Program-made: the position numbers and the translations under genes | In this document: positions 30,238 to 40,137 of the stretch, piece by piece | Layout of the letters: every line of letters starts with the position of its first letter | How positions within the stretch are numbered: the first letter of the stretch is position 1 | The notes under the pieces: generated by a model | What the model was told of the DNA's origin: nothing | The model's input: the letters and a program-made list of their open reading frames with translations, nothing else | Databases searched by the model: none | NCBI RefSeq assembly: GCF_002005105.1 | Contig: NZ_MSCV01000036.1 | Location: 1-64,000, forward strand | Direction: 5' to 3' | DNA: 64,000 bases | From: Methylocaldum sp. 14B | Lineage (GTDB): Bacteria; Pseudomonadota; Gammaproteobacteria; Methylococcales; Methylococcaceae

Positions 30238-31621
30238 CGGTCCTCTGGACTTGGAATTGCTCGAGCAGATGCAAGAGGGCGGTAGCTTTGTCGTAGCACT
30301 CCTGGTACTCCTGGTCCAGGACTGAATCGGCCACGATACCGCCGCCGGCCCAGAAGCGGATCGTACCGTCCGAGTGCACCAAGGTACGGATGGCGATGTT
30401 GCTGTCCATGTTGCCGTCGAAGCCGACATAGCCGATCGAGCCGCAATAGACGCCCCGCCGATGCGGTTCGAGCTCCTCGATAATTTCCATGGAACGAATC
30501 TTCGGCGCTCCCGTAATGGAACCACCGGGGAAACAGCCGCGCAAGAGATCCACGGCGCTATGTCCTTCGGACAATCGACCGCGGACTGTGCTCACCAAAT
30601 GATGCACGGTAGCGTAGCTTTCGATCTCGAACAGACTAGGCACATGGACAGAGCCCGGCTCGCAGTTCTTGCCGATGTCGTTGCGCAGCAGATCCACGAT
30701 CATCAGGTTTTCCGCGCGGTCCTTGACGCTGTCCCGAAGTTCCTGCGCCTTGGCGGCGTCCGCGTGCGGGTCCTGCGACCGAGGGCGGGTGCCCTTGATC
30801 GGCTTGGTTTCAACGATGCCGTTGGTCACTTTGAGAAAGCGCTCCGGCGAGGAACTCAGCACCTGAACCTGCGGGAAGTTGAGATAGGCGCTGAACGGCG
30901 CGGGATTGTAAGGCCGCAAGAGTTGGTAGGCCGCCCAGGGATGTCCTATGCAATAGGCCGAAAAGCGCTGCGCCAGATTGACCTGATAGCAGTCGCCCTC
31001 GCGAATGTAATGCTGAATGCGTCCGAAAGCCTTTGCATAATAGGCTCGGCTCATATTCGAGACGACGTCGCTGAGCAGATAGAAGTCGGCCTGCTGCCAT
31101 CCGATGGTCTGGATTTGGCTGAAGGCCTGAACCAAGTGGGGCCAGCGTACCGCGAGGGCGGGATCGCGCCCTTGTGCGACCAGCCAGGTACGGCGCGCCC
31201 AGTGATCCACGACGACCGCCCAATCGTAGATGCCGACGACCATTTCCGGGATGTTCTCCGCATCCAGGGCCTTGTCGGGCAGTTTCTCCAGCCTCCTCGC
31301 CAGATCGTAGCCGAAGTATCCGATAGCGCCGCCGCAGAAAGGCAGGCCCGGAAGCTGCGGAGCCTTTTCGCCGAGATATTGCTTGACCAGGGTAAACGGG
31401 TCATCCGGCGACAGTGTGATAGAGCCCTGCGATCGAATCTCGGTGAGCGGCCCGCGCGTGACCAGCGTCGCGACGGGATCCGCCGCGATGATGTCGTAAC
31501 GTCCCTGTCGGCTATGCGGAAACCCGCTATCCAGAAAAACCGCCCAGCGCCGCTCCGCCCAAGGCAGAAACAAAGCGGCGCTGTCCTCGAAATAAGGCAG
31601 CTCTTCGATTCTCGGCGTCAT
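30215..31621 (-). CDS. pabB: Aminodeoxychorismate synthase component I
   Basis: A 468-residue chorismate-binding enzyme making 4-amino-4-deoxychorismate for p-aminobenzoate, a precursor of both folate and H4MPT. The N-terminal domain includes GGAIGYFGYDLARRLE. The C-terminal domain carries IREGDCYQVNLAQRF, KPIKGTRPR, NDIGKN and PGGSITGAPKIRSMEIIEELEPHRRGVYCGSIGY. Start ATG at 31621 overlaps the MfnF-like stop by four bases. Anthranilate synthase TrpE is the main alternative, but the motifs and the H4MPT context favour PabB. Confidence 0.92.
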   Translation of the reverse strand: MTPRIEELPYFEDSAALFLPWAERRWAVFLDSGFPHSRQGRYDIIAADPVATLVTRGPLTEIRSQGSITLSPDDPFTLVKQYLGEKAPQLPGLPFCGGAIGYFGYDLARRLEKLPDKALDAENIPEMVVGIYDWAVVVDHWARRTWLVAQGRDPALAVRWPHLVQAFSQIQTIGWQQADFYLLSDVVSNMSRAYYAKAFGRIQHYIREGDCYQVNLAQRFSAYCIGHPWAAYQLLRPYNPAPFSAYLNFPQVQVLSSSPERFLKVTNGIVETKPIKGTRPRSQDPHADAAKAQELRDSVKDRAENLMIVDLLRNDIGKNCEPGSVHVPSLFEIESYATVHHLVSTVRGRLSEGHSAVDLLRGCFPGGSITGAPKIRSMEIIEELEPHRRGVYCGSIGYVGFDGNMDSNIAIRTLVHSDGTIRFWAGGGIVADSVLDQEYQECYDKATALLHLLEQFQVQRTGADHMGR

Positions 31622-32676
31622 GTCCGCCCCACCTCCCGCAATGCCAGACAAGCTACGGCTGCGGCTGGGGCGCAATCCGAAGCGTGAAAATCGTTTTGCG
31701 ACGTCAACATTGAAAACAGTTCGCTGAAGTCCTTATAAGGAAAACCCGATCGTGCCGCCAATTCTCGCACCAGAAATCGTCCCACGCCAGCACCGATCAA
31801 AGGCGCATCGTCGCCGATCAAGCCGCGCGAAAGCTGGCGATCCAGAGCCGAACGAAGCTTCGCGAGTTGCCGCTCGCGGAAGAACCGGGCCGCCTGCCGC
31901 CATTGCTTCAACGATGCCGACTCCGCATCCCGCCCGAACAAGCGAGCTAGACGCCGGGCGCTTCCCTGGACGGTTTTTTCGCCGCTATCGGCCGCCGGCA
32001 TCTGATCGGCGTGCTCGGGCAATTCTCCGCACATCCGGTAGACGTCGGCAGTGGTCGCGAAATGTTCGGCCATGAGACCGATCCACTCGCCCTCGAAGGG
32101 CGCCCGATCAGCAAGTGCCATCGCCGGGGTACGGACTATCCCGGTATAAATCAGCTCATCGTAACGCATTCGTTCATAATCGGTATAGCCTCGGGTTTCG
32201 ACCCGGTGGCCGCAAATCAACGCAATATCGGTGGTCGTGCTCCCGATATCCACGAACATGGCATCGCGCAGATTTTCCGCCACCCAGAGCGCGCTCGCCA
32301 GCCAGTTGGCCGAAGCGATTTTTGGAACACTTTCCGGGGTGATGGCATTGGCATCGAGAAACCCGTCGTGTCCGGCAAACACCTGCACCGAATTCTGCCG
32401 ACAGCGCTGAATCATCGCTTCGACCAAGGCAATCACGCCTTGCTCCCGGTTTTCGAAAAAATCCACCAACTCGCCGGTCATGGTCATCGCATGGCGGCAG
32501 CCCGGTCTCGGCGAAATGGCTTCCAGGATTCGGCTCATGGCGCCATGCAGTCGATCCAAGCCCAGCCACAAGGGACAGGGCTCCTGAATGACCGCGACGA
32601 TTTCGCCGGCGCCGTTCAACGCCGCCGCTTTGAGATGGGCTCCACCGATGTCCCAGCCGATCATTTCAATGCTCAT
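31618..32676 (-). CDS. Hydantoinase/oxoprolinase-like H4MPT-linked C1 protein (MfnF-like)
   Basis: A 352-residue protein of the hydantoinase A/oxoprolinase superfamily, in the subgroup associated with the H4MPT C1 pathway. It has an actin-like phosphate loop IGWDIGGAHLKAA (about 5-17), TMTGELVDFF, and MFVDIGSTTTDIALI (about 140-155). The ATG at 32676 starts one base after the ATP-grasp stop. The subgroup includes the methanofuran-synthesis enzyme MfnF of archaea, so a role in methylofuran assembly is likely. This is inference from family and neighbours. Confidence 0.8.
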   Translation of the reverse strand: MSIEMIGWDIGGAHLKAAALNGAGEIVAVIQEPCPLWLGLDRLHGAMSRILEAISPRPGCRHAMTMTGELVDFFENREQGVIALVEAMIQRCRQNSVQVFAGHDGFLDANAITPESVPKIASANWLASALWVAENLRDAMFVDIGSTTTDIALICGHRVETRGYTDYERMRYDELIYTGIVRTPAMALADRAPFEGEWIGLMAEHFATTADVYRMCGELPEHADQMPAADSGEKTVQGSARRLARLFGRDAESASLKQWRQAARFFRERQLAKLRSALDRQLSRGLIGDDAPLIGAGVGRFLVRELAARSGFPYKDFSELFSMLTSQNDFHASDCAPAAAVACLALREVGRT

Positions 32677-32677
32677 T

Positions 32678-33676
32678 TCACGTCTCCAAACCAATCTCGA
32701 CGGGCTTTGCCGATTCCGCGTCGAATTCGGGCAAGATTCCGCTCCGCCACAATTCCAGAACCAGCGCGGCCGGATTAATGCCTAAGGATTGCCGCAGCCC
32801 GGCGTAGGACGTGGTCAGTCGCGGATTGATCTCGAGCACCCTCGGCCCCTGTTCGCACTGCATCAAATCGACCCCGGCATAGCCCCATAACTCCGGCACG
32901 GCCTCCGCGATCCAATCAGCCAAGGCTCGATACGCGGCAAGACCCGACCGGATGGCGCCGACCTCGCAGCCGCGCAAGGCAAAACCGCCCCGCGACCTGA
33001 CGATCCGTTGCCGGTTACAGCTCAGCAGCCGCGCTTTCCCGTGAGCAAACAGTGCGGACAGGCTAAGCGATTCGCCTTCGATCAAAGGCTGAACGACATA
33101 CCGGGCAAGGTCGTCGGTTTCGGCCGCCCAAGTCTTCCAGACCCCCTCGGTTTCGATGATGCGGGCGCCTTCGCAACCAACGCCGTCGTCCGGTTTCACG
33201 ACCCAAGGGAATGGCAGATGATTCGATTCGCTCAGAGCGTAGGTCGAAACGGCAGGCACGCCTTTATTTTCCAGGCGATTCACGGTTGCCAGCTTGCTCG
33301 CGGAAAGGCTGACGGCGTCGGACGGACTGGTCAACAGCGTCTTGCCGGCCACCTCGACCCGGCGGCAAAGATGTTCCAGAATTCCGCCTGTTTCAGGGGC
33401 AATCGGCCATACCGCGTCGCAACGCTCGATCTGATCCACAAGGTGGCACTCAAGCTCGTCTTTCCGATCGACAAAGACCCACGAGGCTCCGGAAAACTTC
33501 CGGCCCGAAAGGGGGAGCCGTGCATCCCTGAGCACGACCGTCCGGACATCCGGCAAGTCGGACAAATCCCTGAGGAGCGCCGTAAGCATCAACTCCCCTT
33601 CCTGCGCCAACGAGCGTGGAATCGCTTCGCCGAGCATCCCGCCGCCGGTAATATATTCGAAAACCAGTATCTTCAT
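32678..33676 (-). CDS. ATP-grasp ligase (MfnD-like, methylofuran synthesis)
   Basis: A 332-residue ATP-grasp enzyme. ILVFEYITGGGML opens the protein. An ATP-binding region follows (LPFPWVVKPDDGVGCEGARI, then YVVQPLIEGESLSLSALF), and the metal/product site is GYAGVDLMQCEQGPRVLEINPRLTTSYAGL. The N-terminus is like that of archaeal MfnD, the tyramine-glutamate ligase. Together with MfnE- and MfnF-like genes this suggests amide bond formation in methylofuran. It is divergent from the HisA-like gene, with about 10 bp between starts. Confidence 0.8.
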   Translation of the reverse strand: MKILVFEYITGGGMLGEAIPRSLAQEGELMLTALLRDLSDLPDVRTVVLRDARLPLSGRKFSGASWVFVDRKDELECHLVDQIERCDAVWPIAPETGGILEHLCRRVEVAGKTLLTSPSDAVSLSASKLATVNRLENKGVPAVSTYALSESNHLPFPWVVKPDDGVGCEGARIIETEGVWKTWAAETDDLARYVVQPLIEGESLSLSALFAHGKARLLSCNRQRIVRSRGGFALRGCEVGAIRSGLAAYRALADWIAEAVPELWGYAGVDLMQCEQGPRVLEINPRLTTSYAGLRQSLGINPAALVLELWRSGILPEFDAESAKPVEIGLET

Positions 33677-33687
33677 TCCTGCATCAA

Positions 33688-34407
33688 ATGGACATCATCC
33701 CCGTCGTCGACATCATGGGCGGTGTCGCCGTGCACGCCAGGGAAGGCCGGCGCGAGCAATACCGTCCGCTGCAAAGCATGTTGTGTTCGACTCCCAAACC
33801 GGAGGCCGTCATACGCGGTTTGCTCAGCTTGTATCCGTTCAAAAGGGTCTATATCGCCGATCTCGATGCGCTCATGGGCAAAGACCCCCAAACTAATTTG
33901 GCGGTCGAGCTGGAGCACTGCTTTCCGAAGGTCGAATTCTGGATGGATCGAGGACTGCCACGCCTCAGCGAACTGGAGTCTTTTCCAGTTAAAAAGCACG
34001 CCCGATCGGTCGTCGGCAGCGAATCGCTTTCCGAGGAATCTTTGCCGCTTCTGGCCCGTTCATATCCGGACTTCATCTTGTCGCTGGACTTTCTCGGCGA
34101 CCGCTTGTTAGGGGCTGAGCAACTGCTGTACAGCCCGGAACTTTGGCCGGAAACCGTGATCTTGATGAGTCTCTCCCATGTGGGCAGTACGGCGGGTCCC
34201 GACTTCGACCGTTTGGCGTCGTTCAGACGCAAACATCCCCACCGACGCTTCATCGTAGCCGGCGGCGTGCGGGACGAACAAGATCTGATACGGCTTAAAT
34301 CCATGGAAACGGCCGGCGTGTTGCTAGCCAGCGCCCTGCATTCCGGCACTATTGACTCGCGGCTGATCGGGCGTGTGATCGAGGATTCGGAGGAGGCGGT
34401 GACTTGA
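33688..34407 (+). CDS. HisA/HisF-related TIM-barrel protein of the C1 cofactor cluster
   Basis: A 239-residue TIM barrel similar to HisA. The first strand IIPVVDIMGGVAVHA and YIADLDALMG contain the acidic residues used by HisA-type isomerases, and a phosphate-binding GG is in FIVAGGVRDEQDL. Such homologues occur in H4MPT gene clusters of methylotrophs and archaea; their reaction is not established to my knowledge. It is the only plus-strand gene of the cluster and converges on fae across a strong terminator. Confidence 0.82.
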   Translation: MDIIPVVDIMGGVAVHAREGRREQYRPLQSMLCSTPKPEAVIRGLLSLYPFKRVYIADLDALMGKDPQTNLAVELEHCFPKVEFWMDRGLPRLSELESFPVKKHARSVVGSESLSEESLPLLARSYPDFILSLDFLGDRLLGAEQLLYSPELWPETVILMSLSHVGSTAGPDFDRLASFRRKHPHRRFIVAGGVRDEQDLIRLKSMETAGVLLASALHSGTIDSRLIGRVIEDSEEAVT

Positions 34408-34441
34408 GGAAAGTCCGAGAATTCGTGACTTACGGACGAAA

Positions 34442-34477
34442 AAAAAACGTTGCCCCGGTGCCGGGGCAACGTTTTTT
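34442..34477. terminator. Bidirectional Rho-independent terminator between the HisA-like gene and fae
   Basis: A perfect 17-bp inverted repeat, aaaaaacgttgccccgg (34442-34458) and its complement (34461-34477), with a 2-base loop. Each arm ends in a T-run in the relevant direction. It ends both convergent transcripts. Confidence 0.95.
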
Positions 34478-34489
34478 CGACAAGCGCGA

Positions 34490-35002
34490 TTATTTGTGCG
34501 CTGCGAAGGGGTGCTCGATCTGACCCTTCTGAGCCACAACTTCGGCTGCCTTCGGCTCGCCGGCAACGGCGCGCTTGATCGCCAGCTTGGTGGCTTCGTA
34601 GTTGTAGTCCTGGATTTTCGCGTCGTCTTCAGCCAGCCAGTGGATGAATACGCCTACGCAGACGAAAATGTCGTCGGCTTCGTCGGCAGGAATGGTGCCG
34701 TCTTCGACGCAATCGGCCACAGCCATGGCAACGCCGCGCTGTGCAGGCCCGAACATCTGGGTAGCCTGCTTGCCGTTCTTGATGGTGACTTTGTTGAACA
34801 TAACGGTGTTCGGCTTGGCCATCAGGTTCGGCGCGACTACGGCCAACAAGCTGCTGAATCCGTCTTTGTTATTGGTGATGCAGTTGGCGAAAGCCGTCTC
34901 TGCGGCGCTGCCGCGCGGTCCCATGATCAGGTCGATGTGGGCGATTTCGTTGCCGCCGCCGCACAGAGCCTCACCCACCAACATCTTATTGATTTTCCCC
35001 AT
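34490..35002 (-). CDS. fae: Formaldehyde-activating enzyme
   Basis: A 170-residue Fae, which joins formaldehyde to H4MPT giving methylene-H4[32 protein letters not shown] contains the conserved catalytic His22 region; [42 protein letters not shown] and [10 protein letters not shown] are all highly conserved. The ATG at 35002 follows a GAGGAG site; the frame extends far upstream without support. It is the last gene of the mch-orf5-orf7-fae block, has its own 107-bp leader and is likely highly expressed. Confidence 0.97.
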   Translation of the reverse strand: MGKINKMLVGEALCGGGNEIAHIDLIMGPRGSAAETAFANCITNNKDGFSSLLAVVAPNLMAKPNTVMFNKVTIKNGKQATQMFGPAQRGVAMAVADCVEDGTIPADEADDIFVCVGVFIHWLAEDDAKIQDYNYEATKLAIKRAVAGEPKAAEVVAQKGQIEHPFAAHK

Positions 35003-35109
35003 TGCTAACTCCTCTTTGGTAAAAGAAAAAACTTTCGAAGTAACGACACTGCCATATCCTCCTCCCCAAGCGAAGCATAAAAAATCCCTGTTGTTGTGCC
35101 GACGTGCCT

Positions 35110-35997
35110 CTACGCTTCCAGAAAACAGCCCGTCTTTCGCTTGCGCTGGCCCAGCAACGCTTCCAGGCGCACGGCCAGCAAACACGCTACTGTGAGATCG
35201 GCCGTCGTACCCGGATTGATTCCGCCGGACTTGAACTCCGCATCCACTTCTCGGAGGAGCGGCATGACTTGTTCCGGTCTATCGGAAACGGATAACGCCT
35301 TATCGATCTGCGCCATTCGGCTGGCAACTATCCCTGTATATCGAGCGCCGAACTTACGCTCGATGTGGCTGTCGGGAATATGCTTGAGTAAGCCTACGAA
35401 CACCGCCACTGCCGACCATTCTTTATCGCCCCACTGGGACAATTTCCTATGATAACGTGGAATCGCGAAATCAAAAACATCTGCAAAAGAATTAGTGTAT
35501 TGATAAGCGATGCGATCACGATGTTCCGCAAAACGCATGGCTTCGAGCAAAGTTACCTCCGGCGCGTCGCGAACATCCTGATCCGGAGACTCGCCGAGGC
35601 CGCCCGGCTGCGCCAGCCGTATGGCCTTGTAAGTCCAGTCCGCGTCGGCTTGCGTCGTCGCACCGAGAACCCGCCGGAGCGCATCCCTGAGCGTTTCGCC
35701 TTCGCGAATCTCCTGAACCGCCAGAAACAGGGGCGCGGCCAGCAGGATGATGCCGAGATTGGTATTGCAGGGGACGACCTCGCGAGTCGCCCGAGTCGCG
35801 TGATAGATCTTCTCGCCCAGGGAAAGATCGGAGTCGCACAAGAAAGGCCCGCTGGCCGCGGCGCTACGCCGGAAGTCCTCCACGGTCATATCGTGCGCCT
35901 CGGAATAAATGCTGACGTTCCCCGGCTTGAAGGCGCGAAGCTCCGTCTCGCAGGCATCGAGGTAAGCGGACAATAAAGCGTCCCGTTGAATAGGCAT
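35110..35997 (-). CDS. CitG-like triphosphoribosyl-dephospho-CoA synthase family protein (Orf7 type)
   Basis: A 295-residue protein of the CitG/MdcB fold. [46 protein letters not shown] and the C-terminal [16 protein letters not shown] are family hallmarks. In methylotrophs, the mch-linked homologue is called Orf7 and is needed for H4MPT-dependent C1 flux; its reaction is unknown to me. Start ATG at 35997, with a weak site; a GTG a few codons upstream is possible. It is preceded by the ATP-grasp Orf5-type gene with a gap of about 11 bp. Confidence 0.8.
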   Translation of the reverse strand: MPIQRDALLSAYLDACETELRAFKPGNVSIYSEAHDMTVEDFRRSAAASGPFLCDSDLSLGEKIYHATRATREVVPCNTNLGIILLAAPLFLAVQEIREGETLRDALRRVLGATTQADADWTYKAIRLAQPGGLGESPDQDVRDAPEVTLLEAMRFAEHRDRIAYQYTNSFADVFDFAIPRYHRKLSQWGDKEWSAVAVFVGLLKHIPDSHIERKFGARYTGIVASRMAQIDKALSVSDRPEQVMPLLREVDAEFKSGGINPGTTADLTVACLLAVRLEALLGQRKRKTGCFLEA

Positions 35998-36008
35998 CGG
36001 AACCGACG

Positions 36009-36923
36009 TCACCGAACCCGGATTTCCCCGTGAGGCTCGGGGTGACAAAGCGACAGGAAGTCGTCGACCAACAAATCGGCGATCGATACTTTACTGACGC
36101 TCTGCAAGCCCTTCCACGCCGGAATGCTGTTGACCTCGAGCACGCTGTACCGACCGTGGTGATCGCGGATGATGTCCACCCCCGCGTAGCCCATGTCCAA
36201 AACCTTTACCGCATCCTCCGCCAATCGGCACAGCAGCAGATCGTCGAGACGCACCGGTTCGCAGCGAGCGCCCTGAGCGACGTTGTTCAGCCAGCTCACA
36301 CCGCATCGCCGCATGGCGGCCACCGCCTTGCCCCTGATGACGAATACGCGGAAGTCGTGGGGCTGTTCACCGCAACTCACGAAACGTTGTAGGTAGAAAA
36401 CGCCGCTGCTATCGCTCAGCCCCGCCAGGTCCTCCGGCTTTTCATATCGCTGCAAGCCCTGTCCCTGGGAGCCGAACAAAGGTTTGGACACGAGCTGATG
36501 GCCCGCGCGCAACTCCCGCTCGGCCAGATCGAGTGCCTCTTCGCGGCTGCCCAGCACCCAGGTGGGCGGCGTCGGTATGCCGGCGCACTGCAACATGAAA
36601 CTGGTCATGGCCTTGTCCACGGTGCGCTCGACCGCCCGACCGTCGTTGTATACCGGAATCCCGAGCAGCTTCAATGCGTGCAGCACGTCGAGGTAGAAAA
36701 CGACCTGATCCAGCGACCCGCCCGGCACGCCACGCACGAAAACGCCGTCGGGAAGGCCGTCCTCGAAGCTCGGCAGGAGCACCGGCAAACCGCCGGACTC
36801 GAGATTCAGCCGGCAGGCAGTCAAGGACACATAGGAATAGCCATACCCTTTCGCTGCCAATGCCTCGCGAAGTCGTGCGCCGTGCCAGCCCGGATCGTCG
36901 GTGATGATCGCGATGCGGCCCAA
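36009..36923 (-). CDS. RimK-type ATP-grasp ligase (Orf5 type)
   Basis: A 304-residue ATP-grasp enzyme similar to RimK/MptN alpha-glutamate ligases. It has IAIITDDPGWHG at the N-terminus, the binding region ELRAGHQLVSKPLFGSQGQGLQRY, FYLQRFV, DFRVFVIRGKAVAAMRR and the metal site GYAGVDIIRDHHGRYSVLEVNSIPAWKGL. It starts with TTG at 36923, one base after the mch stop, with GGAG upstream; no ATG is available. It probably adds glutamate to the H4MPT or methylofuran side chain, which is inference from family and position (mch-orf5-orf7-fae order). Confidence 0.82.
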   Translation of the reverse strand: MGRIAIITDDPGWHGARLREALAAKGYGYSYVSLTACRLNLESGGLPVLLPSFEDGLPDGVFVRGVPGGSLDQVVFYLDVLHALKLLGIPVYNDGRAVERTVDKAMTSFMLQCAGIPTPPTWVLGSREEALDLAERELRAGHQLVSKPLFGSQGQGLQRYEKPEDLAGLSDSSGVFYLQRFVSCGEQPHDFRVFVIRGKAVAAMRRCGVSWLNNVAQGARCEPVRLDDLLLCRLAEDAVKVLDMGYAGVDIIRDHHGRYSVLEVNSIPAWKGLQSVSKVSIADLLVDDFLSLCHPEPHGEIRVR

Positions 36924-36924
36924 A

Positions 36925-37920
36925 TTATTCTCCGAAGGACCGTTCCAGGAGCGCTTCGTCGAGCTTGCCGGCATGGAAGCTGCGGCCGGACTCGACTGCC
37001 GTGACAATGACGCTGGCTGGGCTGAACAGCATCGGATCGACCTTGAAAAAATCGTACTTGTAATCCTTGAACACCTCGGCAAACGGCCTGCCGTAATCGC
37101 GGGAAACCGAACTCGGCAGTTCGTTGGCCAGCATTTCGGCCGCTTCGTCGCTGCCCTTCACGAACAGATGCACGGTACCGCCGAACAGAATGGCGTCGTT
37201 GGTGCGCCCCATGGCTTTGACGAAATTGGGATGAGGCGGCGGAACCGGAGCGGTTCCGGTACCGTCGATGATGTTTCCCAGAGGAAAATGAAGCGAATGG
37301 GCCTTGTGCAGGGCGACCTCCAGTACGCGGCCGACGACCTGCATGCCGCCGGCGAGGCTGGAAGTGGGCGTCAGAATGACGTTGACCCCGCTCGTATCCA
37401 CTTTGCAGGCCTTGGCGATTTTCTCGATCACATCGACCGGAGGAACCTTGTCGACCTCCATCACGATGGCCGTCTCCTTGCCGTGGTCGCGATAGCCCAG
37501 TTCCTTATAAAGCTCTTCGACGGGCTCTTCGTTGCCGTCCTTGACCTTGGTCGCCATCGCACGCGCCGGGCCCGAACCGAGCGCGTAAAAGGCGCTTTTG
37601 CCCTCTCCGTGGGACAGGCTCCAGCCGGCATACTGACTGCCCAGACAGGAAATTACCGGATTCGTGGAATGAACGTTCACGGTCAGAGGCCAGCGACTGA
37701 AGGTTGAAGAGTGAGTAAGCGTGACGCTCCCAAGTCCACCCATGCAGATTTCCGCGATCAAGCGCCCCGCCTCCAGACCGCCCACCGCTTCGATACCGGC
37801 GTCGATGATGGTGCAGCCGTTTCCCAGCTTGTCGATCTTGAGCCGCAGCTTGTCGGCATTGGCGATCATATACTTGACGATGGGAAGCGCGTGCGCGTTA
37901 ACGCTGACAGTGTGTTGCAT
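36925..37920 (-). CDS. mch: Methenyltetrahydromethanopterin cyclohydrolase
   Basis: A 331-residue Mch, converting methenyl-H4MPT to formyl-H4[21 protein letters not shown] opens the protein, followed by [47 protein letters not shown]-type residues, [11 protein letters not shown] and [29 protein letters not shown]. Length and motifs are normal. It lies between the ATP-grasp Orf17-type gene upstream and the Orf5-type gene, the common methylotroph order. Confidence 0.96.
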   Translation of the reverse strand: MQHTVSVNAHALPIVKYMIANADKLRLKIDKLGNGCTIIDAGIEAVGGLEAGRLIAEICMGGLGSVTLTHSSTFSRWPLTVNVHSTNPVISCLGSQYAGWSLSHGEGKSAFYALGSGPARAMATKVKDGNEEPVEELYKELGYRDHGKETAIVMEVDKVPPVDVIEKIAKACKVDTSGVNVILTPTSSLAGGMQVVGRVLEVALHKAHSLHFPLGNIIDGTGTAPVPPPHPNFVKAMGRTNDAILFGGTVHLFVKGSDEAAEMLANELPSSVSRDYGRPFAEVFKDYKYDFFKVDPMLFSPASVIVTAVESGRSFHAGKLDEALLERSFGE

Positions 37921-37962
37921 GGTTACCCTCTTGCCCGGTTCATTGAAGAAAAGGTGATTGTA

Positions 37963-39087
37963 CTAGCCGTACAGTCGTTCGTGCAGCTCGGTTGTCCGCA
38001 GCTCGATCAAACGTTCGACGTCGGGACAGTCGGCCCCCTCCGCGCGAACGGTGCACACCGGTTGACCAACGTCGATCAGCGTGCGCGGCACCGGCGTATC
38101 CGTACACCAGTCCGGCCAACACATGGTTTCGGACACGTCGAGCTCCCGCGATGCGAAAAAAACCTTGAAGGCCCGGGCGACGCCGCCGGTGTCCGCAGCA
38201 CCCGGAATTCCCCCTCGGCACGCCCGAATATGTTCGGCCAATAACCCGCGTGAAAAATCCTCATCGTACAAGGCCATGGTGGCGCTCGGCCTAGGGTTGA
38301 TTTCCAGAACCCGGCACACCTCGCCATCGAGCATGAAATCCAGGCTGTTCAGCCCCTTGAGCGGAACCGCTCGGATCAGGCGAGCGACGTACGCCTGCAC
38401 TTGCCGCCTCTGCTCCGGCCTCAGATCGGCTCGATTGATGGCGCCGGCAAACAAAAACGGCTGATCGACATGACAATCAGCCGTCCACAGCGTGTTGAAA
38501 CCGATGATCCGCGCATTTTCGCCGTTCGCCAGAAACAGGGCGGACATGGCCTTGCCGGGAAGCCTGCGCTGGTAATAGCCGCTCGAATCCGGTTCCGCTC
38601 GGGCACAAAAACGCACACCCTTGCCGCCTTCGCTACGAGCGGACTTCAACAGCCAGTTCTCCGGATCGGGCGGCCACGTTCGGCTGGATTCCGGGTAAGG
38701 AATATCGAGCTGCCGGAGCAGATCGAAGAAGGCATCTGGCGTTTTCAATAAACGGAGAATTTCCGGCGAATTGCCGTAGAGCGTCCGCCCTTGCGCAAGT
38801 CCTTCCAAAATGCCGGGATCGGCATCCAAACCGCTACTGTAAACCAGAGCGTATCCGAGCTCCGCCGGAGCAAGCCGCTCGGCGGCTCGCAAGACGCTTT
38901 CCCGCTCGAAACCTATGTCGGCGCCGTTGACGGCTTCGCAGCGCTCGGAACAGGCGCGTGTTTCCCGATCGGCGAAAAGATCGATCGAGACCGGCCGAAT
39001 TCCGGCACGCGCCGCCGATTGCGCCAGCATTCGCGCCGAGCAGCCGATCAGCAGCAGGCGTTCCGATAGGTCGCGCAAACTTTCCAA
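37963..39087 (-). CDS. ATP-grasp protein of the H4MPT cluster (Orf17 type)
   Basis: A 374-residue ATP-grasp enzyme. A Rossmann-like N-terminus (LLLIGCSARMLAQSAARAGIRPVSIDLFAD) is followed by WLLKSARSEGGKGVRF and the C-terminal LNSLDFMLDGEVCRVLEINPRPSATMALYDEDF. It matches the Orf17 family of methylotroph H4MPT clusters, whose exact reaction is not known to me. The start is TTG at 39087; no ATG or GTG occurs in frame before the preceding stop, and the site is weak, so the N-terminus is uncertain. It lies 37 bp after the RFAP synthase gene. Confidence 0.8.
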   Translation of the reverse strand: MESLRDLSERLLLIGCSARMLAQSAARAGIRPVSIDLFADRETRACSERCEAVNGADIGFERESVLRAAERLAPAELGYALVYSSGLDADPGILEGLAQGRTLYGNSPEILRLLKTPDAFFDLLRQLDIPYPESSRTWPPDPENWLLKSARSEGGKGVRFCARAEPDSSGYYQRRLPGKAMSALFLANGENARIIGFNTLWTADCHVDQPFLFAGAINRADLRPEQRRQVQAYVARLIRAVPLKGLNSLDFMLDGEVCRVLEINPRPSATMALYDEDFSRGLLAEHIRACRGGIPGAADTGGVARAFKVFFASRELDVSETMCWPDWCTDTPVPRTLIDVGQPVCTVRAEGADCPDVERLIELRTTELHERLYG

Positions 39088-39123
39088 TGATCGCTCAATG
39101 GCTTCGCCGCCGACGCGCCGCGG

Positions 39124-40137
39124 CTATAAACGCAACGTCTTTTCGCGCGACGCATTCGTTCGCTCCAACATAACATCCGCGCCTTTGTTGCGGGGGGTGG
39201 CCAGCAGAAACCGGAGACCCGCCGTACCGGCGAACTGCCGCCGCGCCGCGGTGACCAGCGTTTCCCCGCGCGTCGTGTTCTCAACCAGGCAAAAACCGGT
39301 CGGCCCCCAGGAGCTCTGACCGATGCCGACGGCGCCCTGAGCTTCGAGAAAAGCCAAGGCCTTGGCGACGCCGGCGCTGGTGAAGCGTCCGCCCTGAGCA
39401 GGTGCGAAATAATCGCCCACCGAACGTTGCAACTCCGCGATCACCTCGCCGAAACCTCGGATGTCGCGCTCGACTAATGCGGGCAAGCCTTTCATGAGCA
39501 GCAAATGACAGAGATGCGCGGCTTCCTTGGCGGGAAAAACCGGCAAGGCGCGGAAAGCCTCGATCTCGTCCTTGCCGTGCAAGCCCAGATCCCGCTCGTC
39601 CAACACCAGAATGAGACGCCAGTCCGCGGGAAATTCCAGGCGAGCGACGACCGGCGGGATGACCGTGTTTTCGCCGCGCCCGCCGTCGACCACCAGGCCG
39701 CCCTGCTCGAATACGGCGATACCGATGCCGGAGCGTGCGCCCCGCTCGACAATGGGAGCGAGATTGCGCACCGACAGGTCGAGACCGTAAAGCCGGGACA
39801 GAGCCATACCTACGGCCAGTTCGAGCTGCGTGCCGGAGCCGAGTCCGATGTGCCCCGGTATGGCATCCTCGATCCGAATCTCGACCGCGAAATCCTGCTC
39901 CAGCGCGGAGACGAACTTGTTGACGGCAGCGATGGCCCGATCCGCGCCGGGTCCGTGCGCGGTCAGCCGATCCGAAGGCATCATCGATAGTCTCGTCGCG
40001 ATTTCGTTGACACCGACGCCGATACTGCCGAAACGCCGCCCCAAGGACCCGCCCAGATCGAGAAAGCCCATGTGCAAACGCGCCGGAGCGATAACTCGCG
40101 CACGAAGCTTGTGGTGGGATGAGGAATTGACTGACAT
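39124..40137 (-). CDS. Beta-ribofuranosylaminobenzene 5'-phosphate synthase
   Basis: A 337-residue GHMP-kinase-fold enzyme that condenses p-aminobenzoate with PRPP, the first committed step of H4MPT synthesis. APARLHMGFLDLGGSLGRRFGSIGVG (about 17-42), the GHMP phosphate loop GHIGLGSGTQLELAVG (about 95-110), and QSSWGPTGFCLVENT are characteristic. It heads the orf17-mch-orf5-orf7-fae series. The upstream 400 bp is gene-free and should carry the operon promoter. Confidence 0.92.
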   Translation of the reverse strand: MSVNSSSHHKLRARVIAPARLHMGFLDLGGSLGRRFGSIGVGVNEIATRLSMMPSDRLTAHGPGADRAIAAVNKFVSALEQDFAVEIRIEDAIPGHIGLGSGTQLELAVGMALSRLYGLDLSVRNLAPIVERGARSGIGIAVFEQGGLVVDGGRGENTVIPPVVARLEFPADWRLILVLDERDLGLHGKDEIEAFRALPVFPAKEAAHLCHLLLMKGLPALVERDIRGFGEVIAELQRSVGDYFAPAQGGRFTSAGVAKALAFLEAQGAVGIGQSSWGPTGFCLVENTTRGETLVTAARRQFAGTAGLRFLLATPRNKGADVMLERTNASREKTLRL

